This document shows positions 35,489 to 43,783 of a stretch of 64,000 nt of DNA, piece after piece; the first letter of the stretch is position 1; every line of letters begins with the position of its first letter. A program made the translations under genes and the position numbers. The notes under the pieces were generated by a model, which saw nothing but the letters and a program-made list of their open reading frames with translations, was not told where the DNA came from and ran no database searches. Source of the stretch: Candidatus Freyarchaeota archaeon (lineage in GTDB: Archaea > Asgardarchaeota > Jordiarchaeia > Jordiarchaeales > Jordiarchaeaceae); assembly GCA_030587365.1 (NCBI GenBank), contig JAUQZE010000027.1, positions 1 to 64,000 on the forward strand, in the 5' to 3' direction.

Positions 35489-37441
35489 TCATAAATTATC
35501 GGTTTGAGTTTTTGAGCTGATTGCCTGACGGGTTGCAAAGGAGTATCCTGAGAGAATGTAGAAAACGTTTTCCACAGGTCCCATAGACCACTTTTGAATG
35601 TTCGCGTCTAGGAGTTGCTTCATAATGGAGTACAAGCCTTCATTTTTCTCCATTGTTCTGTAGATTCGCAAGTTTTCAAAAACGGTGTTAGCAAGTTCCA
35701 TAACGCGTTCCTTACCCATTCCTCTAAAGTTTATTTTGTTTAAAATCGCCTTTTTCTTGTCTCCTCCTTTCCACTGTGCAGTGCCTATTCTACCTATCAG
35801 AACTCCTAGGAGAAAAAGGGCTTGTTGTTGCGGATTGTACGATATGAGATTGATCCAGCTCTTTAATTCGCTAGGAAGTTTCTCTACAAGTTCACTCACT
35901 TCCAACCCTTCTCTACTATTAACTACGTCTAACACCTCCAAATACTTTAAAAGAAGATTGAATTTGAGGATGCCTGTAGTTATCTGTATGTCTGGGTTTT
36001 TCTCCTTCCTGATGTTAAACGCCTTATATGTCCCAAACCTACATATATGTGCAAAAAGTAAGGCTTTCTTTATTATCTCCTCATACGGGTAAGCGTGAGC
36101 TGACAGCATCGCGCCAAAGAGTTCTACGAGACCTTTCCACTCCGAGGGACGCTGCTTTTTAACTTTGATGGGGTATATTCTACTTATGTCTGAGAAACCA
36201 AGATTCCATTCTAGCTCTGGTAAGAGTTTTTCTGCCCCTTCCCTAAGTCTTTTATTTTCATTTCTCAGCTTCTCGATTCGGGTGGTAGGCACATCTTGTA
36301 TTAGATATTTGAAGTCAAATTTCGCTTGCTCGGGACTTCCAAAAAGTATGTTCAAGAAATAATTGTATTTCTCATATTTCCGGAACTCCCTCTGTATAGC
36401 GAGTTCCTCCTCAAAATCATGTAGCGCTTTAAATGAGTCAATAGTTTTAAAGGTCTTTGAGAGGAACTCAGCCCACTTATCCAAGTCTGAAGGCCCGATC
36501 TCTGCCCCAGTTACCCTCGGAATTAGATAAATATTGAACATTTCTGCCCCTGCTCTAGCAGTAAAGTTCTGCATAAGATAAGAATTTCCTGCCATAAGTG
36601 CACGTAAACAGTTGGGACAGGCAGCATGAGTTCTTACTCTCGCATCATCGCTATCCGTCACCCCCGAAAAAAAGCCTTTCTTATCTATGGCGTATATTTT
36701 AAGCGGCGTACCGCTGGGATATTTAGGACCGGCTATAACCTTTCCATCTCGCCCACAAATGTGGCAACGACCATCAATAACTTCATCAAGACTGAGAAGA
36801 CTTCCCTCAAGATACTCTATATAACCCTCATGAGTAGGGAGGTTAATTTCTCTCTCGTTTTCAAAAGCTACGGTGTAAAGTAGTCGACTCTTCTTATCTA
36901 CCCCTAACCTTTCAATTATCCCTTCTAGCTTTTCCTTCACTTCTTTCTCCTCTTCCTCTCCACTCTTCTTGTTTTGCTTTTTCTCGATATGCTCTGAGTT
37001 TCCTCTTAGGAACTCTGGGTTTAGTGAGGACTGCTTCGCGTTTTTAATGAAAAACCTGCCCTTTATTCTTTTCAGGATGTCTTCAAACTCTTGGACTTTT
37101 TTGCTCTTGGCTTTTTGTCCTTGAAGATCATTAATTATGTTTGATATGGTTTTTGAAATAAGATACTCCACTTTGGTTGTGGTAAGCCTGTTCTGAGGAG
37201 CCACACCCATCACATTACCTATCCACAGGTACTCCTTTTTTCTCTCATTTGTCGCCTTAAGCTTCTCAATTTTTACTCTCCCCTCTTTCAAGGAGAAGAT
37301 TAGCCGAATAACTTCGTCTATTTCGTCCTTCAGCCTTACTTGGCTAATAAGTAATGTTATGGGGTCATCTACTGAGGTTTTATTCTCTTCGGCCGTTTTT
37401 CGGAGCGCAATCTCCCCAAGCATTTTAAGTGAGGTTATCAT
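35489..37441 (-). CDS. cas8b: Cascade large subunit Cas8b (Csh1/TM1802 type)
   Basis: 650 residues. A zinc-binding pair of motifs is seen as CHICGRDGKV and AACPNCLRAL near residues 235-275, the hallmark of Cas8b1. The N terminus is charged and variable, and the C-terminal part is helical. Cas8b recognises the PAM and starts R-loop formation. The start ATGA overlaps the cas6 stop by 4 nt, showing tight coupling. Confidence 0.93.
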   Translation of the reverse strand: MITSLKMLGEIALRKTAEENKTSVDDPITLLISQVRLKDEIDEVIRLIFSLKEGRVKIEKLKATNERKKEYLWIGNVMGVAPQNRLTTTKVEYLISKTISNIINDLQGQKAKSKKVQEFEDILKRIKGRFFIKNAKQSSLNPEFLRGNSEHIEKKQNKKSGEEEEKEVKEKLEGIIERLGVDKKSRLLYTVAFENEREINLPTHEGYIEYLEGSLLSLDEVIDGRCHICGRDGKVIAGPKYPSGTPLKIYAIDKKGFFSGVTDSDDARVRTHAACPNCLRALMAGNSYLMQNFTARAGAEMFNIYLIPRVTGAEIGPSDLDKWAEFLSKTFKTIDSFKALHDFEEELAIQREFRKYEKYNYFLNILFGSPEQAKFDFKYLIQDVPTTRIEKLRNENKRLREGAEKLLPELEWNLGFSDISRIYPIKVKKQRPSEWKGLVELFGAMLSAHAYPYEEIIKKALLFAHICRFGTYKAFNIRKEKNPDIQITTGILKFNLLLKYLEVLDVVNSREGLEVSELVEKLPSELKSWINLISYNPQQQALFLLGVLIGRIGTAQWKGGDKKKAILNKINFRGMGKERVMELANTVFENLRIYRTMEKNEGLYSIMKQLLDANIQKWSMGPVENVFYILSGYSFATRQAISSKTQTDNL

Positions 37442-38166
37442 CCAACCACCTCAAACATACCGAATCCCTGAGAGTTTTTACCCCCTAAACCTGTTTCATA
37501 GACGGTTCTCATAAGGTCTTTACTCCCCCTAATAATATATTTTCCAGTCCATGCCTTAATTACTGTCCCCCTATAAAGAACGATGACCTCCTTCGCTCTG
37601 GTGGGTTCAACCTCTAATTTTCCTTCGGCGCTCTTTCCGTAAAGGATGTTGTGTTTTTTCTGGGCATTTTCACATAGAAGATTTGAGAACTCCAATTCCT
37701 TCGGGGAGTAGTAATAGGTTTTCTTTTGACTCTGAGAATTGTAGAGAGTACTATAAATGGTTATTGGAGACAGTGTTCTTACGTACGTCTCTTCCCTGAA
37801 CTCGGGGGACTTGGGGAATGCTACACTGGAGGCTGAAAGATTGGTGTCGCCAATTGTGATGTTACCACTCTGAACTAGTGTTGTCGTTAATTCTTTAATA
37901 AACCTTTCAACGGGGGAACCTACGTAGAGCTTCACGGGTCCCTCGAAAACGATCCGTCCATCGTTTATCTTGGGCTTGCCAATAATTCTGGAAAACGTGA
38001 ACAGCTTGAACGCCCTCTTACCATGCACGAATCCCTTATCGTGGAGAAAGTCGGCTAACTCCCTCGAAATATTGCTATAAATCATACTCTGAACAAAATG
38101 ATTATAATGTAAGGGTAAAGATACGTACCCTGACCCTTTACCCTCAAACTCAAAACAAATGTGCAT
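37438..38166 (-). CDS. cas6: crRNA-processing endonuclease Cas6
   Basis: 242 residues with two ferredoxin-like halves. The C-terminal glycine-rich loop GLGGKNSQGFGMFEV is the Cas6 signature. A His near the N terminus (PLHYNHFVQ) is a candidate catalytic residue. Cas6 cuts pre-crRNA within each repeat, leaving the 8-nt tag. It is the first gene of the operon. A TATA-like TTTATTAT sits about 22-29 nt before the ATG, suggesting a leaderless transcript. Confidence 0.94.
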   Translation of the reverse strand: MHICFEFEGKGSGYVSLPLHYNHFVQSMIYSNISRELADFLHDKGFVHGKRAFKLFTFSRIIGKPKINDGRIVFEGPVKLYVGSPVERFIKELTTTLVQSGNITIGDTNLSASSVAFPKSPEFREETYVRTLSPITIYSTLYNSQSQKKTYYYSPKELEFSNLLCENAQKKHNILYGKSAEGKLEVEPTRAKEVIVLYRGTVIKAWTGKYIIRGSKDLMRTVYETGLGGKNSQGFGMFEVVG

Positions 38167-38214
38167 AAATTATTAATTGCAAAGAAAATAATAAAGGTTA
38201 TTGAATAACACCCT
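38167..38214 (-). promoter_or_regulatory. cas operon promoter
   Basis: On the minus strand TTTATTAT (about 38188-38195) lies 22-29 nt before the cas6 ATG, the spacing of a TATA box on a leaderless archaeal mRNA. The degenerate mini-array begins just upstream. Confidence 0.5.
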
Positions 38215-38370
38215 TATACCACATTCCCCAAATGAGTTCAAAACTCAGCTTCATAAGGGAATTATTAAGCCTTGGTTAGAGCGTACCTATAAAAGCTTAA
38301 AACCAGCGCTTTCATAGAAACTATTAACAGTATAAAATATGTTTAGAGCATACCTATAATGTCGTAATCA
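38215..38370 (+). CRISPR. Degenerate mini-CRISPR upstream of cas6 (CreA/CreR-like candidate)
   Basis: Compared with the crRNA-sense (minus-strand) repeat, the + strand here carries diverged copies. R2 at 38274-38303 matches 21 of 30 bases, including TACCTAT and the tag-like end GCTTAAAAC. R3 at 38341-38370 matches 19 of 30. The interval between them is 37 nt, giving the 67-nt period of the main array. A much weaker copy, R1 (14 of 30), may lie at 38215-38244. R2 and R3 share the same substitutions (AGAGC before TACCTATAA), so they derive from one variant. The crRNA sense is opposite to that of the cas operon. Confidence 0.7.
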
Positions 38371-38434
38371 TTTCTAGCGAGGTAAGTCGCCAGCTATTTA
38401 CCTGTGATCCTCCTTGTTAATAATGTACATTGCC

Positions 38435-38527
38435 TCACTCTCTTTTCATTTTTAAATATTCATTCAAATAGACGCTCAGTCCCTCTGCTCCCGCGCCGCA
38501 TATCTGTATTGGTTTGAATAGTTTCAT
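38435..38527 (-). CDS. 30-codon ORF with strong Shine-Dalgarno
   Basis: An ATG at 38527 is preceded by AAGGAGG (38536-38542) with 8-nt spacing. The peptide is MKLFKPIQICGAGAEGLSVY plus LNEYLKMKRE. I do not recognise it. It lies between the interrupted cyclase fragment and the degenerate mini-array. A toxin partner (CreT-like) or a small regulatory peptide is possible, but so is a remnant of a larger gene. Confidence 0.45.
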   Translation of the reverse strand: MKLFKPIQICGAGAEGLSVYLNEYLKMKRE

Positions 38528-38572
38528 TTTTGCTTCCTCCTTTTTTGGTGAAAGTCAAAAAGGTAGCTCTTT

Positions 38573-39109
38573 TCATGAATCAATGCCCATGACCTTGACT
38601 CCCTGATCACAAAGCCAAATGGTGGACTTCCTCCCCATACCGCATCCTTTATTCAGATATTCTGGAGTACCCCAATACTTGTCAACACCAGTCATGATGA
38701 GAACAATATCGAAGGGCTTAATCTTATACCTAATTTTACTCAAAGCCTTCTCCACGTCTTCAACAGTGACAACAGAGCCATCAGGCTTACGCCTCATATC
38801 CAGAACAACACCATCACTAAAACACCACTCCAAAGGAATCTCATCAATAGTCCTAGCCCTCTTACCACCCCCAGTAGTTGGAAAATAATGCCACGGAGCA
38901 TCAAGATGAGTCCCCGTATGAGTCTGCAACTTCAAAGTATCATTAGCCCACCCCAAACCATCAGGCAAATCCGAGTCCACGGCACCAAAAACCATCTTCA
39001 TTAAATCCGCCCCCATCCTATGATCCTCATGCACAATCTCGGGCAAAACAAACTCACTAGGAACAGCCTCAATCGGGACACTCAAATCAATAAACATAAG
39101 CTTACCCAA
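38573..39109 (-). pseudogene. 5' fragment of a cyclase-family (kynurenine formamidase-like) gene
   Basis: 178 codons covering the catalytic N-terminal two thirds. IDLSVPIEAVPSEFVLPEIV leads to the metal-binding motif LKLQTHTGTHLDAPWHYFP, the HxGTHxDxPxH signature of the family. The frame stops abruptly after GVKVMGIDS, where full-length proteins continue with a Trp/Asp-Arg-Pro-Phe segment. That missing continuation is at 11182-11418. The fragment may still be translated, but without the C-terminal part it is unlikely to fold normally. Confidence 0.87.
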
Positions 39110-39258
39110 TAAATAAACCTCCCATCAACCGAGAAACATGCTAAAGTAAAAAATAGAACAACGTAATAAAAATTTCGTTTAATTGCAATAATATTTCAAA
39201 AACACAAACAAAACAAAAATAATAATTAAAGAAAAATTTGCCGACCTTGAAACCACTC

Positions 39259-41454
39259 TTACACCACATGCGACACTTCGGGGGTTGTCTGTCGGAACCG
39301 CTCCTCCACCCGCTCATACCACTTAGCCATGTCCGGCGTAACACTCGGATGAATCTTCTTCACAGCCTCCTCAAAATGCCGCAAATAAACCTTCTCAGCA
39401 TTAATGTCCTCTCTTAACGCAAGCATAGCCGCCTCACGGCACAAAGCCTCAACATCGGCACCAACGTAGCCCTTAGCCATCCTTGTTAACCTCTCAAGAT
39501 CAACATCCTCCGCAAGAGGCATATTCTTCCCACGAGTGTACAACTCGAAAATCTTCAAGCGAGCAGCATCATCAGGAGCGGGAACAAGAACCAAACGATC
39601 AAACCGTCCAGGACGCAAAAGCGCAGGATCCAACATATCAGGACGATTAGTAGCCGCCATAACCACAACATCATGCAATGACTCCAAACCATCAATCTCA
39701 GTCAACAGCGAACTAATAACACGCTCGGTAACCTGAGAATCACCAACACCACTACCCCTACGCGGCGCAATAGCATCAAACTCATCAAAAAAGATAATAC
39801 TCGGAGAAGCAAGCCTACCCTTCCGGAAAACCTCACGAACAGCCTTCTCAGATTCACCTACCCATTTCGAAAGTATTTCTGGCCCCTTTACTGATATGAA
39901 GTTGGCTTCTGATTCTGTTGCTACGGCTTTTGCGAGTAGTGTTTTGCCGCATCCGGGTGGTCCGTATATGAGTACTCCTTTTGGTGGTGCTACTCCCATT
40001 CGGGTGAACGCTTCTGGTTGTTTTAGTGGCCATTCGACTGCTTCTCTTAATTGTTGTTTTACTTCTTCTAGGCCTCCTATTTCTTCCCAGTGTACGCTGG
40101 GGATTTCTATGAGTACTTCTCTTATGGCTGAGGGTTGGATTTCTTTGAGGGCGTTTATGAAGTCTTCTTGGGTTACTATCATGCTTTCGAGGATTGTGGT
40201 TGGGATTGTTTCTTCTTCTAGGTCTATTTTGGGGAGGAATCTTCTGAGTGCTTTCATGGCTGCTTCGCGGCATAGTGCTTCTAGGTCTGCGCCTACGAAT
40301 CCGTGTGAGGTTTGTGCTAGTTGTAGTATGTCCACATTGTCTGCGGTGGGCATTCCTCTTATGTGGATTTGTAGGACTTCGATGCGTCCTTGTTTGTCGG
40401 GGACGCTGATTTCTATTTCTCGGTCGAATCTTCCGGGTCTTCTTAGGGCGGGGTCGAGTGCGTTTACTCTGTTGGTTGCTCCTATTACGATTACTTTGCC
40501 TCTTCCTTTTAGTCCGTCCATTAGTGCTAGTAGTTGTGCTACTACTCTTCTTTCTACTTCTCCGGTTACTTCTTCTCTTTTGGGTGCTATGCTGTCGAGT
40601 TCGTCGAGGAATATTATGCTGGGTGCGTTGTCTTCGGCTTCTTTGAATACTTCTCGGAGCTTCTTTTCTGATTCTCCGTAGAATTTGCTCATGATTTCTG
40701 GTCCGTTGATGGAGATGAAGTGGGCTTCGGATTCGTTGGCTACGGCTTTGGCTATTAGTGTTTTTCCGCATCCTGGGGGTCCGTGTAGTAGTACTCCTTT
40801 TGGTGGTTCGATTCCTAGTCGTTTGAATAGTTCTGGGTGTTTTAGTGGGAGTTCTATCATTTCTCGTACTTTCTGTATTTCCTCGTGGAGGCCTCCGACG
40901 TCTTCATATGTTACTTGGGGTATTCCTACTGAGATTTCTGTCAAGGGTTTTTCACTTATGTGTAGTGTTGTTTGGGGTTTAACAATAACTATTCCTTTGG
41001 GGGTTGTCTTCACAACTACGAAGAGGATGGCTCTGCTTAAAACTGTGATGTGAAGAGTGTCCCCCTGTGTTACTGGGTGTCCTACCAGTTTGCTTTTTAC
41101 GAAGCGTTCGAAGCGTTCTTCTACGGGGAACCTTACGCTGGTGGGGGCTAGGATTATTGATTTGGCTTGTTTTTCGCTGGCCTTTTTAACTACTACTTTG
41201 TCGCCTAGGCTTACGTTGGCGTTGCGTCTCAGGTATCCGTCCATTCGGACTAGTCCTTTGTCTTTGTCTTCGGGGTAGGCTGGCCAAGCGATGGCGGATG
41301 TGGTTTTTTTGCCTTTTATTTCGACGATGTCGCCTGTTTGGATGCCTAGTTTTTCCATTGCAGCGTTGTCTATTCGTACTATGAATCTTCCTGCATCGCG
41401 CTTCTGTGCTTCTTCTACACGTAGCTCTATATCTACCAATTTACTTGACACCAA
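39259..41454 (-). CDS. cdc48: Cdc48/VCP-like AAA ATPase
   Basis: 731 residues: an N domain (about 1-185, double-psi barrel), then two AAA modules. D1 has Walker A GPPGCGKTLIAKAVANES and Walker B IIFLDELDSIAPKR. D2 has GPPGCGKTLLAKAVATES and IIFFDEFDAIAPRR. The arginine-finger region NRPDMLDPALLRPGRFDR is intact. The protein is an unfoldase feeding the proteasome and remodelling complexes. The start at TTG 41454 or the adjoining GTG is uncertain, since the frame is open further upstream. A sharp change in codon usage and strand skew occurs near 39,866, inside D2. Confidence 0.95.
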   Translation of the reverse strand: MVSSKLVDIELRVEEAQKRDAGRFIVRIDNAAMEKLGIQTGDIVEIKGKKTTSAIAWPAYPEDKDKGLVRMDGYLRRNANVSLGDKVVVKKASEKQAKSIILAPTSVRFPVEERFERFVKSKLVGHPVTQGDTLHITVLSRAILFVVVKTTPKGIVIVKPQTTLHISEKPLTEISVGIPQVTYEDVGGLHEEIQKVREMIELPLKHPELFKRLGIEPPKGVLLHGPPGCGKTLIAKAVANESEAHFISINGPEIMSKFYGESEKKLREVFKEAEDNAPSIIFLDELDSIAPKREEVTGEVERRVVAQLLALMDGLKGRGKVIVIGATNRVNALDPALRRPGRFDREIEISVPDKQGRIEVLQIHIRGMPTADNVDILQLAQTSHGFVGADLEALCREAAMKALRRFLPKIDLEEETIPTTILESMIVTQEDFINALKEIQPSAIREVLIEIPSVHWEEIGGLEEVKQQLREAVEWPLKQPEAFTRMGVAPPKGVLIYGPPGCGKTLLAKAVATESEANFISVKGPEILSKWVGESEKAVREVFRKGRLASPSIIFFDEFDAIAPRRGSGVGDSQVTERVISSLLTEIDGLESLHDVVVMAATNRPDMLDPALLRPGRFDRLVLVPAPDDAARLKIFELYTRGKNMPLAEDVDLERLTRMAKGYVGADVEALCREAAMLALREDINAEKVYLRHFEEAVKKIHPSVTPDMAKWYERVEERFRQTTPEVSHVV

Positions 41455-41771
41455 CTCTGGGGCTGATTTAATTAGAACATCTTTTTTCAGCCACGCGGCT
41501 TTGAAATTTGTGTTCCTCTGATAAACAGTGTTTTTAATAAGTTTAAAAATATTGCTTTAATGATATATGTATTATTAATACTTTTTTCTCTTAATTTTTT
41601 GTGCATTTTTTTGCTTTACGTGTTTTTAATTGTTAATTGTTTTTTGAAATAGTAGTTTTAAATCAAAAGGTGAAAATGGGTATTTAAATTTAAATTAGAT
41701 TTATTAACAGGTTTCCATTAAAGCCGAACCCATTGGGAGAATTTGGCGGAGGTTTTTTATTGTCTTGGATT
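41455..41771. other. AT-rich spacer between cdc48 and aEF-1beta
   Basis: Very AT-rich with T runs. It should hold the cdc48 promoter. No gene or repeat structure is visible. Confidence 0.5.
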
Positions 41772-42038
41772 TTACACTCTTCTTACCATTTCCATTTCTA
41801 TGTTGCTGACTCCTTCTACTTTTGAGATTGCTTGTTCAATGTAATCTGTTCCTCCCTCGGCTTCGGGGACTAGTATATTGAGTCTTAAAGCCTTTAGACC
41901 GAATGCTATTGGAACCTCTTCTGAACTGTGTATGCTTGACCCCTTTGGGAGTTTTTTCTCTATTTTAGCTTTTAATTTTTCTAAATTAACTTCTGTTGAT
42001 TCTGGGTATATTTTCACGGTTGCTACTACTTTTGCCAA
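41772..42038 (-). CDS. ef1b: Translation elongation factor 1-beta
   Basis: 88 residues of the guanine-nucleotide exchange factor for aEF-1A. Recognisable segments are AKVVATVKIYPESTEVNLEK, then EEVPIAFGLKALRLNILVPE and ISKVEGVSNIEMEMVRRV. The start is placed at TTG 42038 because GAGGTG lies 6 nt upstream and homologues begin at this strand; a longer frame to GTG 42047 would start inside that Shine-Dalgarno. The zinc-finger gene ends 23 nt upstream in the same direction, a pairing common in archaea. Confidence 0.95.
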   Translation of the reverse strand: MAKVVATVKIYPESTEVNLEKLKAKIEKKLPKGSSIHSSEEVPIAFGLKALRLNILVPEAEGGTDYIEQAISKVEGVSNIEMEMVRRV

Positions 42039-42060
42039 GTGTTGCACCTCTTAAACATTT

Positions 42061-42237
42061 TTAGGGTCCTTCAAAATTGCAAACGGGGCACTTGTACATG
42101 TTTGAGAATTCTCTGCACCTTAGACAGCGCCAGATGATGTGTTTGTTGCAGCTTGGACAGGAAAATCTCACTGCTCCTTTTTCAGGTGATACTACTTTGC
42201 CACAGCTTGCACATAGTTGCGGTTTGATTTCAGCCAT
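42061..42237 (-). CDS. Small zinc-finger protein (HVO_2753-like)
   Basis: 58 residues with four CxxC-type pairs: LCASCG, FSCPSC, WRCLRC and YKCPVC. This matches the small archaeal zinc-finger proteins (DUF1610-like, HVO_2753 family) usually encoded next to EF-1beta. They probably bind two zinc ions and are implicated in regulation, with no enzymatic role known. The ATG at 42237 is clear and the gene is complete. Confidence 0.9.
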   Translation of the reverse strand: MAEIKPQLCASCGKVVSPEKGAVRFSCPSCNKHIIWRCLRCREFSNMYKCPVCNFEGP

Positions 42238-42354
42238 AGTTTAGTTAGCCTCCGTCTCTTGGTTTTATTTTGCTGCTCCACTTAAGACTTGGAAGGCTTT
42301 TAAATATTTGTTATTTTTAATTTAATGAATCTTACACTTTTGCACAATCTGGAA

Positions 42355-43593
42355 TCATTTTTTATTTTTATTTTTTTCTTCCTTTTTTCCTATTAAGAAT
42401 GATTCCAACAAATTGAGGAGAACGCTGGCGGAAAGTTTGGGTTTAAAAATTAGTTTCTTAATCACCCCTGATTCAAAGTCCATGTCTCCTACTTCTTCTA
42501 TGGCTTTGGGAAAATCGTTTTTGATAATGGTTTTAAAAAGCTTATCCAGATTCCTATCGCTAATTCTGTTTAAAATTCGTCTAGCTAGGAGCATTAAACG
42601 AAATTCTCTGGAAAGTAGTCTTCTCCATCTTTTCTGGTATGCCATTAATCTTCCGCTGCTTACGTTTCCTTCAATAACCGCCTCGGCTGCAACATCGCCT
42701 GCAATTTGAGCGCATAGTCCGCCCATTACCACTCCTCCACTTGTTGTCGGCTTTACTTGACCAGCTGCGTCGCCTACCACCAGAAAGCCATCGGTGTAAG
42801 TCTTTGGAATCGGCCCGCTTAGGATCATGCCGCCTCCAAATCGTTTGACGGGCACCGCGCCTGAGAGTCTTTGGGAAGCGATTGGATGGTTTTTAATAAA
42901 GTCTTTTAGGTATCTCAGAGCATGGCGATGTGCACCAACACCTATCCTAGCGGTATTCTCTCCCGTAGGAATTATCCAGGCAAAAAATCCCGGGGCGACT
43001 TTGTTTCCGAAGAACATTTCCACCTGGTCTGGGTTAACTTGCACATTATTCGCCTCAAATTGAATCCCTGGTATAACACCCCCAGAAATGGGAATTAATC
43101 CCGCCTCTCGAACAAATTTTCCTCTCGCCCCCTCAGCGTCGATTATAACCTTAGTGTCAAATAAGGATTCTTTTTCATGTGAAACTTTTAGTGTTTTTCT
43201 TTCACCCATTTTTAGAGCTACGACTTTCGATCTTGGAAATAATGACACATTTTCCTTTTGTGCCATTGAAGCGAAGTATTGGTCGAGTAATGGTCGATTA
43301 ATAACATAAGCTTGAGGTTTCTTGCGTGAGACACTAAAAAAAGCGCCCGAAGGGGAGTAGAACGTAGCCCCCTTAACCTTATTCAGAATACACTCTTTGG
43401 GAATATCTATATTTAGTCTTCTTAGCCCGGATATACTAATTAGACCCGCACAGTGCTCGGGCAATCCAATGGAAGGATGTTCCTCAAATAAAGCAACACT
43501 CACTCCCTTTCTAGCCGCGTTTCGGGCGGCTATAGCACCAGAGGGTCCACCACCAATGACTGCAATGTCGAAATCTTTTCTTTCAGAGATATT
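42355..43593 (-). CDS. Geranylgeranyl-reductase-family flavoprotein without a standard start codon
   Basis: An FAD-dependent reductase of the digeranylgeranylglycerophospholipid reductase family, which saturates isoprenoid chains of archaeal lipids. The FAD motif IAVIGGGPSGAIAARNAARK is encoded at about 43,572-43,515. It is followed by PEHCAGLIS, the family's Cys motif, and GDAAGQVKPTTSGGV near the middle. The only usual start in frame is GTG 43503, which would delete the FAD motif. The frame is open only back to 43593 (after TGA 43596-43594), with no ATG, GTG or TTG before the motif. An ATG in another frame at 43597 would fit if one base in CTCTGAA were extra. So a frameshift, a sequencing error or a rare start (ATC/ATT) is implied. 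Confidence 0.8.
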   Translation of the reverse strand, partial: NISERKDFDIAVIGGGPSGAIAARNAARKGVSVALFEEHPSIGLPEHCAGLISISGLRRLNIDIPKECILNKVKGATFYSPSGAFFSVSRKKPQAYVINRPLLDQYFASMAQKENVSLFPRSKVVALKMGERKTLKVSHEKESLFDTKVIIDAEGARGKFVREAGLIPISGGVIPGIQFEANNVQVNPDQVEMFFGNKVAPGFFAWIIPTGENTARIGVGAHRHALRYLKDFIKNHPIASQRLSGAVPVKRFGGGMILSGPIPKTYTDGFLVVGDAAGQVKPTTSGGVVMGGLCAQIAGDVAAEAVIEGNVSSGRLMAYQKRWRRLLSREFRLMLLARRILNRISDRNLDKLFKTIIKNDFPKAIEEVGDMDFESGVIKKLIFKPKLSASVLLNLLESFLIGKKEEKNKNKK

Positions 43594-43783
43594 TCATCCC
43601 GCCTGTTGTGAGGTCTTTTTAGTTGAAAAATGATTTAAGCTTGTTTACTTTTAAAGGTTACAAGAAAAATCCTTCAAACATAATTAATATAAACGTAACG
43701 GAAAAATGAAGCAAATGACGCCAAGAAACTATCGGAATGTATTGACCGGTCTTCGTTCCTCTTTGCTCAGGAGTCACTCAGGC

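Larger units (their letters stand above)
11419..38574. mobile_element. 27-kb CRISPR-Cas-bearing block inserted in the cyclase gene
   Basis: The block is defined by the two halves of one gene flanking it in correct order and orientation. Contents, left to right: decayed frames, the 2,110-residue protein, a VirB4/HerA-like membrane ATPase, an archaemetzincin, the CRISPR array, the type I-B cas operon, a degenerate mini-array and a 30-codon ORF. I see no integrase or transposase, no convincing terminal inverted repeats and no clear target-site duplication. The mechanism is therefore unknown, and gain in several steps is possible. The ATPase gene has markedly higher G+C than the flanking genome. 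Confidence 0.65.

Noticed and set aside
38245..38340. Seed match between the mini-array guide CAGCGCTTTCATAG and the nearby CAGCTTCATAAGG
   Set aside because: Matching stops after four bases and resumes with a 3-nt offset; this looks like local duplication, not a Cascade target.
11410..38580. Target-site duplication or terminal repeats at the block ends
   Set aside because: The short similarity AAGGT near both junctions is too short to distinguish from chance; nothing longer was found by eye.
39854..40771. A 305-codon frame on the minus strand, Arg/Ser/Thr-rich
   Set aside because: It overlaps cdc48 on the same strand in another frame; composition is a by-product of the skewed codon usage of cdc48, and no domain is recognisable.
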